Below are positions 56,902 to 64,000 of a DNA stretch of 64,000 nt, one piece after another. The DNA is from a virus. The notes beneath the pieces are model-generated. The model ran no database searches, had not been told where the DNA came from, and saw only the letters and a list, made by a program, of their open reading frames with translations. The position numbers and the translations under genes were made by a program. The stretch spans positions 1 to 64,000 of the IMG/VR virus record IMGVR_UViG_3300023172_003539; one strand, written 5' to 3'. The first letter of the stretch is position 1; the number at the start of each line of letters is the position of its first letter.

Positions 56902-58385
56902 AAAACTTTTACTCCATATTTGTTGGTAAATGCTTTACCATCATCTTTGTCATTTACTATAGGTTGTCCTTTTATATTCAAACTGGTGTTAAGCAGTATA
57001 GGGCAACCTGTTTTCTTTTTCCATTGCGTAAGCAATTCATAAAAACCTGGATTGTCTGCTTTAGACACTGTTTGAACCCTACTCGTGTTATCGTAGTGTA
57101 TTATGGCAGGAAAGTCTTTACCATGCGTACAAACCGCTGTGTGTTGCATATAAGGGGTGTTTTTAACACCTTTAGGTAGGGTAAAATACTCGTTCACATC
57201 CTCTTCTAATATGGCTGGTGCGAATGGTCTAAACTTCTGTCTTTTTTTAATACCATTTACCAAATCCTTGATTTTTGATCCTCTAGGATCAGCAAGTAAT
57301 GATCTATTACCAAGTGCTCTTGGTCCAAACTCCGCCCGACCATTGGCCACTCCCACCATTTTATTTTCCAACAATTCCTTTATGAGAGCATCCACAGGAT
57401 ATTCACCCTCTATGTTCGTGCCCAAAAATGGATGTTTCCAATTTAGGTGTCTGTGCATCGAAGCGGCTATACAACCCAACGAACTACCCGCATCTCCGGG
57501 ATTGGGCATGATCCATGATTTATCGTATATTTTCTTGTTCATTAAAATTGCATTGGCCACACAATTCAATGCCACGCCTCCACCATAACATAAATTACGA
57601 CTTTCACCATATTTGCTCACAGCACGTTGTCCGTCTGGTATGTAAGTCGTACTCCATTGCCATATATGAGTGAGTGCTTCTTGTATGACTTTTTGAATGG
57701 ATGCGGCAAGATCCATGGGATCCGCTTCCGGTAACCAATTTCCTATTCCTCTGTGTAAATTTCTTTTTAATTCCAGAGTTCGATAATCCAACAATTCATT
57801 GTAGATATTATCTCGGTACTTTGGTGTTCCGTATGCTGACATTCCCATCAATATGTATTCTTCCTCTGCGGGTTTCAATCCAACTCTTTGTGTAAAAGCA
57901 GAATATAAGATTCCCAGTGAATGAGGATATTCCATGCTTTCCAGTTTTTCTATTTCGTTGCCTTTGGCTTTCCATATAGTCATAGTTTCCCATTCTCCTA
58001 TGGCATCCACACACAACACCATGGAATCTGTAAAGGGCGATGTGAAAAAACTTCCGGCCGCATGCGAATGATGATGATCTACATACTGGTCAATTTTGAT
58101 TCCAAACTGTTTTAAATGTTCCGATGGCAGATTCTGTGTTGTAAAAACTTCCGACCATTGTCCCGCTCTAATCTGTCGTCTCTTTTTTAACCATGGTTTT
58201 TCATAATACACCACTTTGTCAAAAGGACCATAACTCATTGCCTCGTTCACTATCCCCCAGTTCAGGTGATGATCATTTTTTATCTTGCTGTATCTCTCGC
58301 TATGTGCGGCCCATAGAATATCTCGGCCGTCAACCACAGCCATGGCGGCATCATGATTCATACAATTTATTCCTAATATTCTCAT
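56898..58385 (-). CDS. NodU/CmcH-type carbamoyltransferase
   Basis: 495 residues. N-terminal HUP-like domain with GINCMNHDAAMAVVDG and DHHHSHAAGSFF (metal-binding His), GGVALNCVANAIL; C-terminal EFGPRALGNRSLLADPR and ILLNTSLNIKGQPIV. These enzymes transfer a carbamoyl group from carbamoyl phosphate to hydroxyls of sugars or antibiotics. Slightly shorter than bacterial NodU (~560). Carbamoylation of a phage- or host-surface sugar is the likely role. Confidence 0.9.
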   Translation of the reverse strand: MRILGINCMNHDAAMAVVDGRDILWAAHSERYSKIKNDHHLNWGIVNEAMSYGPFDKVVYYEKPWLKKRRQIRAGQWSEVFTTQNLPSEHLKQFGIKIDQYVDHHHSHAAGSFFTSPFTDSMVLCVDAIGEWETMTIWKAKGNEIEKLESMEYPHSLGILYSAFTQRVGLKPAEEEYILMGMSAYGTPKYRDNIYNELLDYRTLELKRNLHRGIGNWLPEADPMDLAASIQKVIQEALTHIWQWSTTYIPDGQRAVSKYGESRNLCYGGGVALNCVANAILMNKKIYDKSWIMPNPGDAGSSLGCIAASMHRHLNWKHPFLGTNIEGEYPVDALIKELLENKMVGVANGRAEFGPRALGNRSLLADPRGSKIKDLVNGIKKRQKFRPFAPAILEEDVNEYFTLPKGVKNTPYMQHTAVCTHGKDFPAIIHYDNTSRVQTVSKADNPGFYELLTQWKKKTGCPILLNTSLNIKGQPIVNDKDDGKAFTNKYGVKVL

Positions 58386-58765
58386 AAAGATTCTATATAT
58401 TTTTTTAATTCTTTATCCTGTACATCGGTAGGTATTTCATTTTTGTAAAATATCCTATAACTATCACTGCCATATTTTCCTATTCCGTGTAGATCCGACG
58501 CATCTTCACCATTCCAGTTTAAAAATTGCTCGCTCATTTTTCTCAATCTTTCCGATCTCACACGCCACATTCCCAAAGGTTTTAATAATTTTTGCTGTGC
58601 TGATAATCTACCTTTGAGATAACTTTTGGCATTCGGATATCGTTTGAATAATTCACTTAAAACACGTTTGGCTTGTTTTCTGTAAGTTTGATTGAGGCAG
58701 ATAACACCCACCATGTGTTGCCATTTGTTTTTGACCTGCTGTTGTACCATTAGATCTTCTCTCAT
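58382..58765 (-). CDS. MBD4-like HhH-GPD DNA glycosylase
   Basis: 127 residues. VICLNQTYRKQAKRVLSELF, LLKPLGMWRVRSERLRKMSE and LHGIGKYGSDSYRIF (helix-hairpin-helix at 92-99) match the C-terminal glycosylase domain of MBD4 very closely, and D117 aligns with the catalytic Asp (D560 in human MBD4). MBD4 removes T or U from G mismatches and modified pyrimidines. Found in a surface-chemistry operon with overlaps of 4 bases to both neighbours. Substrate in the phage unknown; repair of deaminated or modified bases, or attack on host DNA, are options. Confidence 0.8.
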   Translation of the reverse strand: MREDLMVQQQVKNKWQHMVGVICLNQTYRKQAKRVLSELFKRYPNAKSYLKGRLSAQQKLLKPLGMWRVRSERLRKMSEQFLNWNGEDASDLHGIGKYGSDSYRIFYKNEIPTDVQDKELKKYIESL

Positions 58766-59127
58766 ATCAGTTCTCCACGATCACGCATCTGTTGTCTTAT
58801 ATTTGTTGCGGATATCTTTTGAGTTTCTTCATCTAACACTATTTCTTCTATTTTGTAACCCACACCCCTGCCATAACATATGTTTGTTATGTTGGGTACT
58901 AGTATCACTTTGAACTGCCCTTCAAACTTGGGATTGAGCCTTTCCTCAATATTTTTCTTAACAGTTTCAAAATCAAATGGATTGTCATCAACACCTTGCA
59001 CATCTCTGACCATTATCAATACCTGCCCTGTTTTTTTGTGTATCTCCTGGAACAATTTATAGTGCCCGTCATGGAACGGTTGCCATCTTCCTAGCATTTG
59101 TGCTGTTGGTTTTTTATTGTCCCACAT
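58762..59127 (-). CDS. Nucleotidyltransferase (cytidylyltransferase-like fold)
   Basis: 121 residues. GRWQPFHDGH (13-22) supplies the H-x-G-H motif and ISATNIRQQMR the closing ISSTxxR motif. Family members activate small phosphates with CTP or ATP. Its partner is the APS-kinase-like gene (14-base overlap); a similar two-enzyme pair activates small phosphorylated molecules. Confidence 0.85.
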   Translation of the reverse strand: MWDNKKPTAQMLGRWQPFHDGHYKLFQEIHKKTGQVLIMVRDVQGVDDNPFDFETVKKNIEERLNPKFEGQFKVILVPNITNICYGRGVGYKIEEIVLDEETQKISATNIRQQMRDRGELI

Positions 59128-59551
59128 TTTTCTTCTCCCATATTATATCTCGTATTTCCTGTGTTATCAAAAATGCCCAAGTCTCAGCATCTTTTGATGT
59201 ACATCTAAAATCAAACGTTGTCGGTGGCTGAAAAAGTTTGTTGGTGTCCTCAAATCTACCCTCTTTGATTGTGTCCATCCATATCAGATAATCTGCTTTG
59301 AATTGTGCTCTTGTTTCTTCAGTGGGGCAAACAAAATCAGCGATCACAACTCTGCCTTTGTCTAACGCCTCTTCGGCGTACGTCCACATCCTCAGTGCTT
59401 GTCTCTTTCTGCCTTCGTCTGAGAAATCCCAATCATTGCATTCTTCTCTTATCTTGTCAGCATTTAGCCATACAGCATTCAACCTTGGTGCTATCATTTT
59501 TGCCAATGTAGTTTTGCCCGATCCGGGTAGTCCCATTATCAATATTTTCAT
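59114..59551 (-). CDS. Adenylylsulfate-kinase-like P-loop kinase
   Basis: 145 residues. Walker A GLPGSGKT (7-14), then NADKIREECNDWDFSDEGRK and VIADFVCPTEETRAQFK, the APS kinase pattern (GDNxRxxLNxDLxFSxxxR; SFISPyrxxR). The N in place of the usual DG before R is a change, so APS may not be the substrate. With the nucleotidyltransferase it may build a sulfate- or phosphate-activated donor. Confidence 0.75.
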   Translation of the reverse strand: MKILIMGLPGSGKTTLAKMIAPRLNAVWLNADKIREECNDWDFSDEGRKRQALRMWTYAEEALDKGRVVIADFVCPTEETRAQFKADYLIWMDTIKEGRFEDTNKLFQPPTTFDFRCTSKDAETWAFLITQEIRDIIWEKKNVGQ

Positions 59552-60111
59552 TTTAGTTTAAAAAACCCTTTCGCTCTTTCTAAATACTTGTTCCATTGTT
59601 CCAGTGTAATGTCATATTCAAAATTTTGTGTTGTGTCGTTGCGTTGTAATAGTTTTGCTCCGTTCTTTATATGAAACCTTTCGGCCATTTCTGTCAAAGG
59701 ACTTAAAGTGACTAATCTTTCTATGTGTTGTTCTCTTTTAAATTTTTTAAAAATTTCGTTTAATATGTGTTTTCCGCCACCTTTCATTTTGGCCCAAACT
59801 GTATAAGCAACTGCTATTTTTCCCACTATGCCTGCCCGCAACACCGACGGACCGGCCGCATCACGACTCAACATATCTAGTTCTTCGACTGTTGTGGGGA
59901 TTTCATTTGTGAATGCTATGCATATGATTGCCATGATATCACCATTTTTGTTTTTGAGTCCATAAATTTTTCTTCCGTAGATAGTACGAAATGTGAGAGA
60001 CAATTCCGGTCTCACCGGATCCTCTGTTATATCTATATCATTCATTTCGATCAAATTAAATTTAGAATTCTTTCGAAAAATATTGTTTATTTTTTCTTTT
60101 AATTTTTCCAT
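59548..60111 (-). CDS. GNAT-like acyltransferase (tentative)
   Basis: 187 residues. VAYTVWAKMKGGGKHILNEIF resembles the acetyl-CoA pyrophosphate loop and helix (R/Q-x-x-G-x-G/A), and RLVTLSPLTEMAERFHIKNGAKLL is a GNAT-type last strand-helix. The N-terminal half is basic. Could acylate a sugar; no direct evidence. Confidence 0.55.
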   Translation of the reverse strand: MEKLKEKINNIFRKNSKFNLIEMNDIDITEDPVRPELSLTFRTIYGRKIYGLKNKNGDIMAIICIAFTNEIPTTVEELDMLSRDAAGPSVLRAGIVGKIAVAYTVWAKMKGGGKHILNEIFKKFKREQHIERLVTLSPLTEMAERFHIKNGAKLLQRNDTTQNFEYDITLEQWNKYLERAKGFFKLK

Positions 60112-60761
60112 TTTGTAAAAACTACTTCTTTTTTTCTTGATCTTCCAAATTCTTTATATCCCACACTGTCTAAAAACTCTATTATTTGTTTTCCTTTTCT
60201 TCTTTGTGCTTCATTTTTATGTTCTATTTCCACGTTCAATACACAGTCATTATTTCGTAGTGTTTCTTCGCCGCCTAATAAGATGTCGTATTCACTGCCT
60301 TGTGTATCAATCTTTATTAGATCAACATCGGTAAATTTAAAATCATCTAATTTTTTTACTTGTAATTCAGATTTATCAACATTATCTTCAAATATTTGAT
60401 CTCTAAAAAAACTATGTCCTCCTGATGTTGTAGGACTGATATAAAATTCTTTGACTTCTTCTTTACTACCTAAACCAACTTCATGTAAAGTGAAGTTTTT
60501 ATAGGTTTTTAAATTTTCTTTAAGACATTTAATATTTGACGGATCCGGTTCAAAAATTATCACTTCATTGAACTTATTACAAAAATCTTTGCTCCAAAAT
60601 CCAATATTGCCACCTATATCAATTGCTTTTCGAAATTGTTTTACTCTGGCCAATGCATATTCTCGTTGAAGGCGTTGATACGTTGTTTCATTGTTGATAC
60701 GCATCCATTCTTCATAATGAACATCATAGTCTGGCAAAAACCAATTGTGTACTGTTTTCAT
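60099..60761 (-). CDS. FkbM-family methyltransferase
   Basis: 220 residues. AIDIGGNIGFWSKDFCNKF (SAM motif I), VIIFEPDPSNIKCLKENL and DLIKIDTQGSEYDILLGGEE are diagnostic for FkbM O-methyltransferases, which modify sugars or polyketides. Together with the carbamoyl-, amino- and acyl-type enzymes it points to decoration of a surface sugar. Overlaps the previous gene by 13 bases. Confidence 0.88.
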   Translation of the reverse strand: MKTVHNWFLPDYDVHYEEWMRINNETTYQRLQREYALARVKQFRKAIDIGGNIGFWSKDFCNKFNEVIIFEPDPSNIKCLKENLKTYKNFTLHEVGLGSKEEVKEFYISPTTSGGHSFFRDQIFEDNVDKSELQVKKLDDFKFTDVDLIKIDTQGSEYDILLGGEETLRNNDCVLNVEIEHKNEAQRRKGKQIIEFLDSVGYKEFGRSRKKEVVFTKWKN

Positions 60762-60762
60762 T

Positions 60763-60867
60763 TTACTTGTAAATAAAAGGGTCTTTTTTCTTTAATTCTT
60801 TTAGTCTTTTTCTATAAGCAATTTGTTGCTTTACTTTATCAATCAAAGACCTAATCCATTTGATCAT
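60763..60867 (-). CDS. 34-residue basic peptide ORF
   Basis: ATG at 60867 behind AGGAGA (minus strand) with a 7-base spacer. MIKWIRSLIDKVKQQIAYRK and LKELKKKDPFIYK: amphipathic and basic. Overlaps the upstream gene by 17 bases and ends one base before the FkbM start, so it may be a coupling leader or a real small protein. Confidence 0.45.
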   Translation of the reverse strand: MIKWIRSLIDKVKQQIAYRKRLKELKKKDPFIYK

Positions 60868-61660
60868 TTTTTTCTCCTATTATTTTTTTAAATTCGGGTA
60901 ACATTAACATTATAGCATCTTTATGTGCTTGGTCAAGCGGATGAGTTGATGCTCTCGGATAGTCATTTAAAAGTGCCCATTGGTTAAATCCCATATGCCT
61001 GTCTCCAAAAGTGAACCATTTGGTAAAATCTATTTCTTTTAAAAGATTTTTTAATAATTTGTCGTTTTGGTATAATAATTCAAATTCTTCCCAGAATAAT
61101 GTGTTATCGGCGAGTGTAAACATAAATGGTATTTTCTTTTTTTCTAATATATTTTGTAACCAAACGATGCTTTTCCAACTTAGATATGTTTCATGATAAC
61201 GATTTGCCGCATTCTTATAAAGTGAATCGGCAAATGCTGTGACTTTCGCATCAGAAAACTCTTTTCTTCTTTTTTTAAAATCTCGTATTACTGAATCATT
61301 ACCTATCAAAGTTTTTAATACTTCTGCTTCGTTTTCTGTACAGTCCCAGGGGGTTATAGTGGCCCAACGAGTATCTTCTAATATGTTATGTCTAGGCATC
61401 GCCCAATCATAACGTGAAGGAAAAGTCCACATGACAGTCACAGCAACCTTTCTGTTATCGTTGTCCGAAACTGCGTTGAACACCCTTCTGGCTATACCGG
61501 AGTTCCCTAACCCTCCTTTTGCCGAATTGACAAAATCCATGCCTGTTTGTTGTGACAACAATGCCGCCCATGACATTTTTGAAGGATTGATACCATCGTC
61601 GTCAGATAATTCGTTACCAAATGTAAAACTACAACCACCTGCTACCAATACGTCACTCAT
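60851..61660 (-). CDS. SGNH-hydrolase-like protein
   Basis: 269 residues. GGCSFTFG (8-15) matches the GxSxx block with S11 as candidate nucleophile, KGGLGNSG the Gly-Asn block and HPLDQAHKDAI the D-x-x-H block near the C-terminus. SGNH enzymes deacylate sugars or lipids; phage versions occur in similar operons. Overlaps the radical SAM gene by 8 bases. Confidence 0.7.
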   Translation of the reverse strand: MSDVLVAGGCSFTFGNELSDDDGINPSKMSWAALLSQQTGMDFVNSAKGGLGNSGIARRVFNAVSDNDNRKVAVTVMWTFPSRYDWAMPRHNILEDTRWATITPWDCTENEAEVLKTLIGNDSVIRDFKKRRKEFSDAKVTAFADSLYKNAANRYHETYLSWKSIVWLQNILEKKKIPFMFTLADNTLFWEEFELLYQNDKLLKNLLKEIDFTKWFTFGDRHMGFNQWALLNDYPRASTHPLDQAHKDAIMLMLPEFKKIIGEKNDQMD

Positions 61661-62852
61661 AAATCTTTAATAGATTATTTAAATCCTTAAAAGTTTCTCC
61701 AAAATTTTCTTTCCTGACGGAATCGATTGATTTTATTTTTTCAGTTAATGCTTTTTTCCAATCCTTAATCTTGTAGTCAGGTTCTCCGTTAATATAGTCA
61801 ATAGCCGTCTGTATTTCTTGTTGGTATATTTCAGTTTTTCTAAGTTTGTCAATTATCTGTTGCTTGAGCTCTCTAGGAATCTGTTGTATATCAAACTCCA
61901 CAGGATGATGCAATATGTTTATGTACCAAAAATCTGGATTCCATTCTTTTACTTTATGTGCTAACTCGTCAATGTTCCATATGTTAAAAAAATTTAGAGT
62001 TGTGCATATCTGCGTAGAAAGATTTTTTAATCCTGAATTTAAAAATCGATTTATGTTTGAATCAACTTCTGTCCATACAGCAGGATGTCTTTGATACTCA
62101 AAACGTTTTTCAATATCGTCAATGCTGAATGCTATTTCTACCCTTTTAAAATGTGGCCAAATGTCTTTTACTGCTTCTTCCGGATACTGTGTACCATTGG
62201 TGTTGTAATGAACTTCTATTTTATCTGCCACTCCTGCTTCCACACACTTACGTAAAATTGAAAATTGCTCTTTTATCATTAATGGCTCTCCGCCCGTGAT
62301 CTCAAAAAATCTTATCGAGTCTATGTGCTTCTCTAGATCTTCATAAAATTTGTTAGGCTGTCTTGGCCATAATCCATCTCGATTGAATTTTTTCCAATAG
62401 TCTTTTCTGTTTGGGTCTATCCTGATCATGTCGTTCGTCCATTGAGAACTTGAGTGAGGCGAACATATTCTACATTTTAGATTACAAATATTCCCTAACT
62501 TTAAATCAATAAATCTAGGCGAAACTATATTTTTTTGTATATGAGTTTGACCTATTACTCCTGCCTTTAACCACATATGTTGTCTCTTTGAAGTTTTACC
62601 TACTGCTTCTTCTTTCCAACAACTGCTACAACTACTGGGTTTTTCTCCATTTAAAAATTGTTTTCTCAAATCATCCATGGCATCGGAATTCATTACTTCC
62701 GATATCGAATGTTCCGTTGTATTGTATTTTTTCCCGGAAGTGTCTTTTAATTCTTCCCTATACAAACAGCAAGGCTTGTACCTGCCATCGGGCCTAGTTT
62801 CTAAACTAGTCCATGGAAGATGACACATATTACTTTTTAAATATTTTTCCAC
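61653..62852 (-). CDS. Radical SAM protein (twitch/SPASM-like) 1
   Basis: 399 residues. CNLKCRIC (C123, C127, C130) is the radical SAM cluster; FEITGGEPLM follows. N-terminal CHLPW...GRYKPCC (C10, C28, C29) and CSSCW (C75, C78) look like auxiliary Fe-S ligands of the SPASM/twitch type, placed before the barrel. Enzymes of this class modify peptides or sugars. A second, similar gene follows with a 16-base overlap. Confidence 0.85.
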   Translation of the reverse strand: MEKYLKSNMCHLPWTSLETRPDGRYKPCCLYREELKDTSGKKYNTTEHSISEVMNSDAMDDLRKQFLNGEKPSSCSSCWKEEAVGKTSKRQHMWLKAGVIGQTHIQKNIVSPRFIDLKLGNICNLKCRICSPHSSSQWTNDMIRIDPNRKDYWKKFNRDGLWPRQPNKFYEDLEKHIDSIRFFEITGGEPLMIKEQFSILRKCVEAGVADKIEVHYNTNGTQYPEEAVKDIWPHFKRVEIAFSIDDIEKRFEYQRHPAVWTEVDSNINRFLNSGLKNLSTQICTTLNFFNIWNIDELAHKVKEWNPDFWYINILHHPVEFDIQQIPRELKQQIIDKLRKTEIYQQEIQTAIDYINGEPDYKIKDWKKALTEKIKSIDSVRKENFGETFKDLNNLLKIYE

Positions 62853-64000
62853 CAGTCTAATATCCTTTTATCTTTTTCAAGTATTTTTGTTATGTCTTGA
62901 TTCCTTAATTTATCGATTGATTCTTGTCTGCTCTTACCACTCTTTTTTCCCCTGAAAGCATCAAATCCCAAAAACATATCATCGATATTTTCTCTCATCT
63001 TTAAATTTTTGAGAGTGTCTATCAATGCCTGTTGTTTTCTGTTTGCCTTTGGTTCCATGTATTCTAATGCTTCATCTATAATTTCGCACATGAGTTCTCT
63101 AGGCAATGCCAACGGACTCAACACAGCCGATGCACTAAAAGTGAACATCACTTTGGTCAATATTTCTACATCTAATTCCTGGCTCAGATCAAACATATTT
63201 TTTAATTCTAATAATCCTGGCATTGTGATTGTGAAATCTAATCTCATTTCCCTTGATGTTTTTGCTACCGCCAATCCTTTTTTAAAATTACCTAACCATT
63301 CTTTGTAATTCAATCCATCACGTATGTATTCTCCCACATCTCCTGTTCCGTCGATCGAAGCACATATTTGCCAATCCTGAAACTGTGGCAACAACTTAAA
63401 AAGATCAATATTCTTAAATGTTGTTCTACTTAAATTGGTATTATATCTAACATAAACATCCTTTGAAAATCCCAAATCAATTATCCTTTGCATACTGTTC
63501 CAGTGTATTTCCCACATCAACGGTTCTCCGCCACACCAATATATTTCTTTTATTTTTTTTGTTTCTATCGCATCAGTAAACTCTTGTACTATTTGTGTGT
63601 CTTGAAAATTTTTAATTTGTTCACGCAACGGAGAAGCCATCCATGGTTGAGAATCTTCGTTCCATGTTTTGTTTTTCCTCGACTCGGCTTCCCAACTGGA
63701 ACTCAACATATCTCCGCACATTCTACATTTGAAATTACATAGATTATTAAATCTATAATCAAAACTTATCGTAGGCATTGTGGTTGCTCCGTTTTCGTCT
63801 GTGCTTTCAAATGCTTCGTCTATTTTATTAGCAAAGAGTTTGTTCCAATAAGATCTATAGACATTTGTATTCAACAGTTTATGATCACATACCTGGCATT
63901 CGGATAATTCTTCTCCGGCTAGCATTCTTCGTCTCACAGAACGCATATGTTCTGAATTCCAATGTTCTTCTAACGTTAGAGGTTTATACTCATTGGCATC
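62837..64000 (-). CDS. Radical SAM protein (twitch/SPASM-like) 2, 5' end outside window
   Basis: Open to the right end of the window; the frame upstream of an internal Met at 63946 reads EEHWNSEHMRSVRRRMLAGEE, the same pre-cluster helix as in the first copy, so the true start is beyond 64000. CNFKCRMC is the cluster and WCGGEPLMW follows. SECQVCDHK is the CxxC ahead of the barrel. The two copies probably arose by duplication. Confidence 0.85.
   Translation of the reverse strand, partial: DANEYKPLTLEEHWNSEHMRSVRRRMLAGEELSECQVCDHKLLNTNVYRSYWNKLFANKIDEAFESTDENGATTMPTISFDYRFNNLCNFKCRMCGDMLSSSWEAESRKNKTWNEDSQPWMASPLREQIKNFQDTQIVQEFTDAIETKKIKEIYWCGGEPLMWEIHWNSMQRIIDLGFSKDVYVRYNTNLSRTTFKNIDLFKLLPQFQDWQICASIDGTGDVGEYIRDGLNYKEWLGNFKKGLAVAKTSREMRLDFTITMPGLLELKNMFDLSQELDVEILTKVMFTFSASAVLSPLALPRELMCEIIDEALEYMEPKANRKQQALIDTLKNLKMRENIDDMFLGFDAFRGKKSGKSRQESIDKLRNQDITKILEKDKRILDWWKNI

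Noticed and set aside
1-64000. tRNA genes, CRISPR arrays, insertion sequences, integrase or att sites
   Set aside because: Gaps between genes are too short and hold no cloverleaf, repeat-spacer or transposase pattern that I can see by eye.

Overview
The window is a 64-kb piece of an AT-rich, tightly packed genome of a T4-like (Straboviridae-like) marine myovirus. The evidence is T4-type replication proteins (family B DNA polymerase gp43, sliding clamp gp45, clamp-loader gp44, a FEN-type RNase H, a DsbA-like protein), a PhoH-like ATPase, T4-style late promoters (ATAAATA) and many small proteins of the kind shared by T4-like cyanophages and pelagiphages. No photosynthesis genes are present. The low GC and gene set fit a phage of SAR11 or a similar marine alphaproteobacterium or a cyanobacterium, but the host cannot be fixed from this window. 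I saw no tRNA, CRISPR array, insertion sequence or integrase, and no gene-free stretch longer than about 100 bases.

Layout. 0-3.3 kb: end of a structural gene, a virion protein, conserved small genes and a fragment with the Pol III alpha palm motif. 3.3-6.9 kb: GroES-like co-chaperonin, a nitroreductase-like protein, gp44 and (minus strand) phoH. 7-10.9 kb: two conserved late proteins and a lysis cassette (M15 endolysin, i-spanin-like, o-spanin-like lipoprotein, small membrane proteins and holin candidates). 10.9-14.6 kb: proteostasis block (DnaJ, peptide deformylase, ClpA-like unfoldase). 15.5-26.3 kb: late region of small, often lysine-rich proteins, several with a shared N-terminus that looks like a T4 capsid-targeting sequence, plus a Dps ferritin, a SpeD-like protein and a nucleotidyltransferase/deoxyribonucleotidase fusion. 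27-31.9 kb: DsbA-like, gp43, a methyltransferase and gp45. 31.9-44.9 kb: a nucleotide and DNA-modification region (DpdA/TGT-like transglycosylase, QueD-like, FolE, QueE, a YhhQ-type transporter, GMP reductase, phosphoribosyltransferase), mixed with redox genes (TrxB, peroxiredoxin), a glycosyltransferase, GalE and a cupin/amidinotransferase operon. 45-53.6 kb: RNase H, MoxR ATPase with a VWA/metallopeptidase partner, and conserved T4-like small genes. 53.6-64 kb: one minus-strand operon of 13 overlapping or abutting genes for sugar or surface chemistry (aminotransferase, epimerase, carbamoyltransferase, FkbM methyltransferase, APS-kinase-like, SGNH, two radical SAM proteins) that also contains an MBD4-like DNA glycosylase; it runs off the window.

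Regulation. Two promoter classes are visible. Host-type promoters (TTGACA-N17-TATAAT) precede early and middle genes, and in at least nine cases the -10 hexamer lies only 6-7 bases before the ATG, which predicts leaderless mRNA. ATAAATA late motifs lie 5-9 bases before the starts of virion-type genes. Genes with clear Shine-Dalgarno sequences are mostly internal to operons or lie behind promoters with longer leaders.
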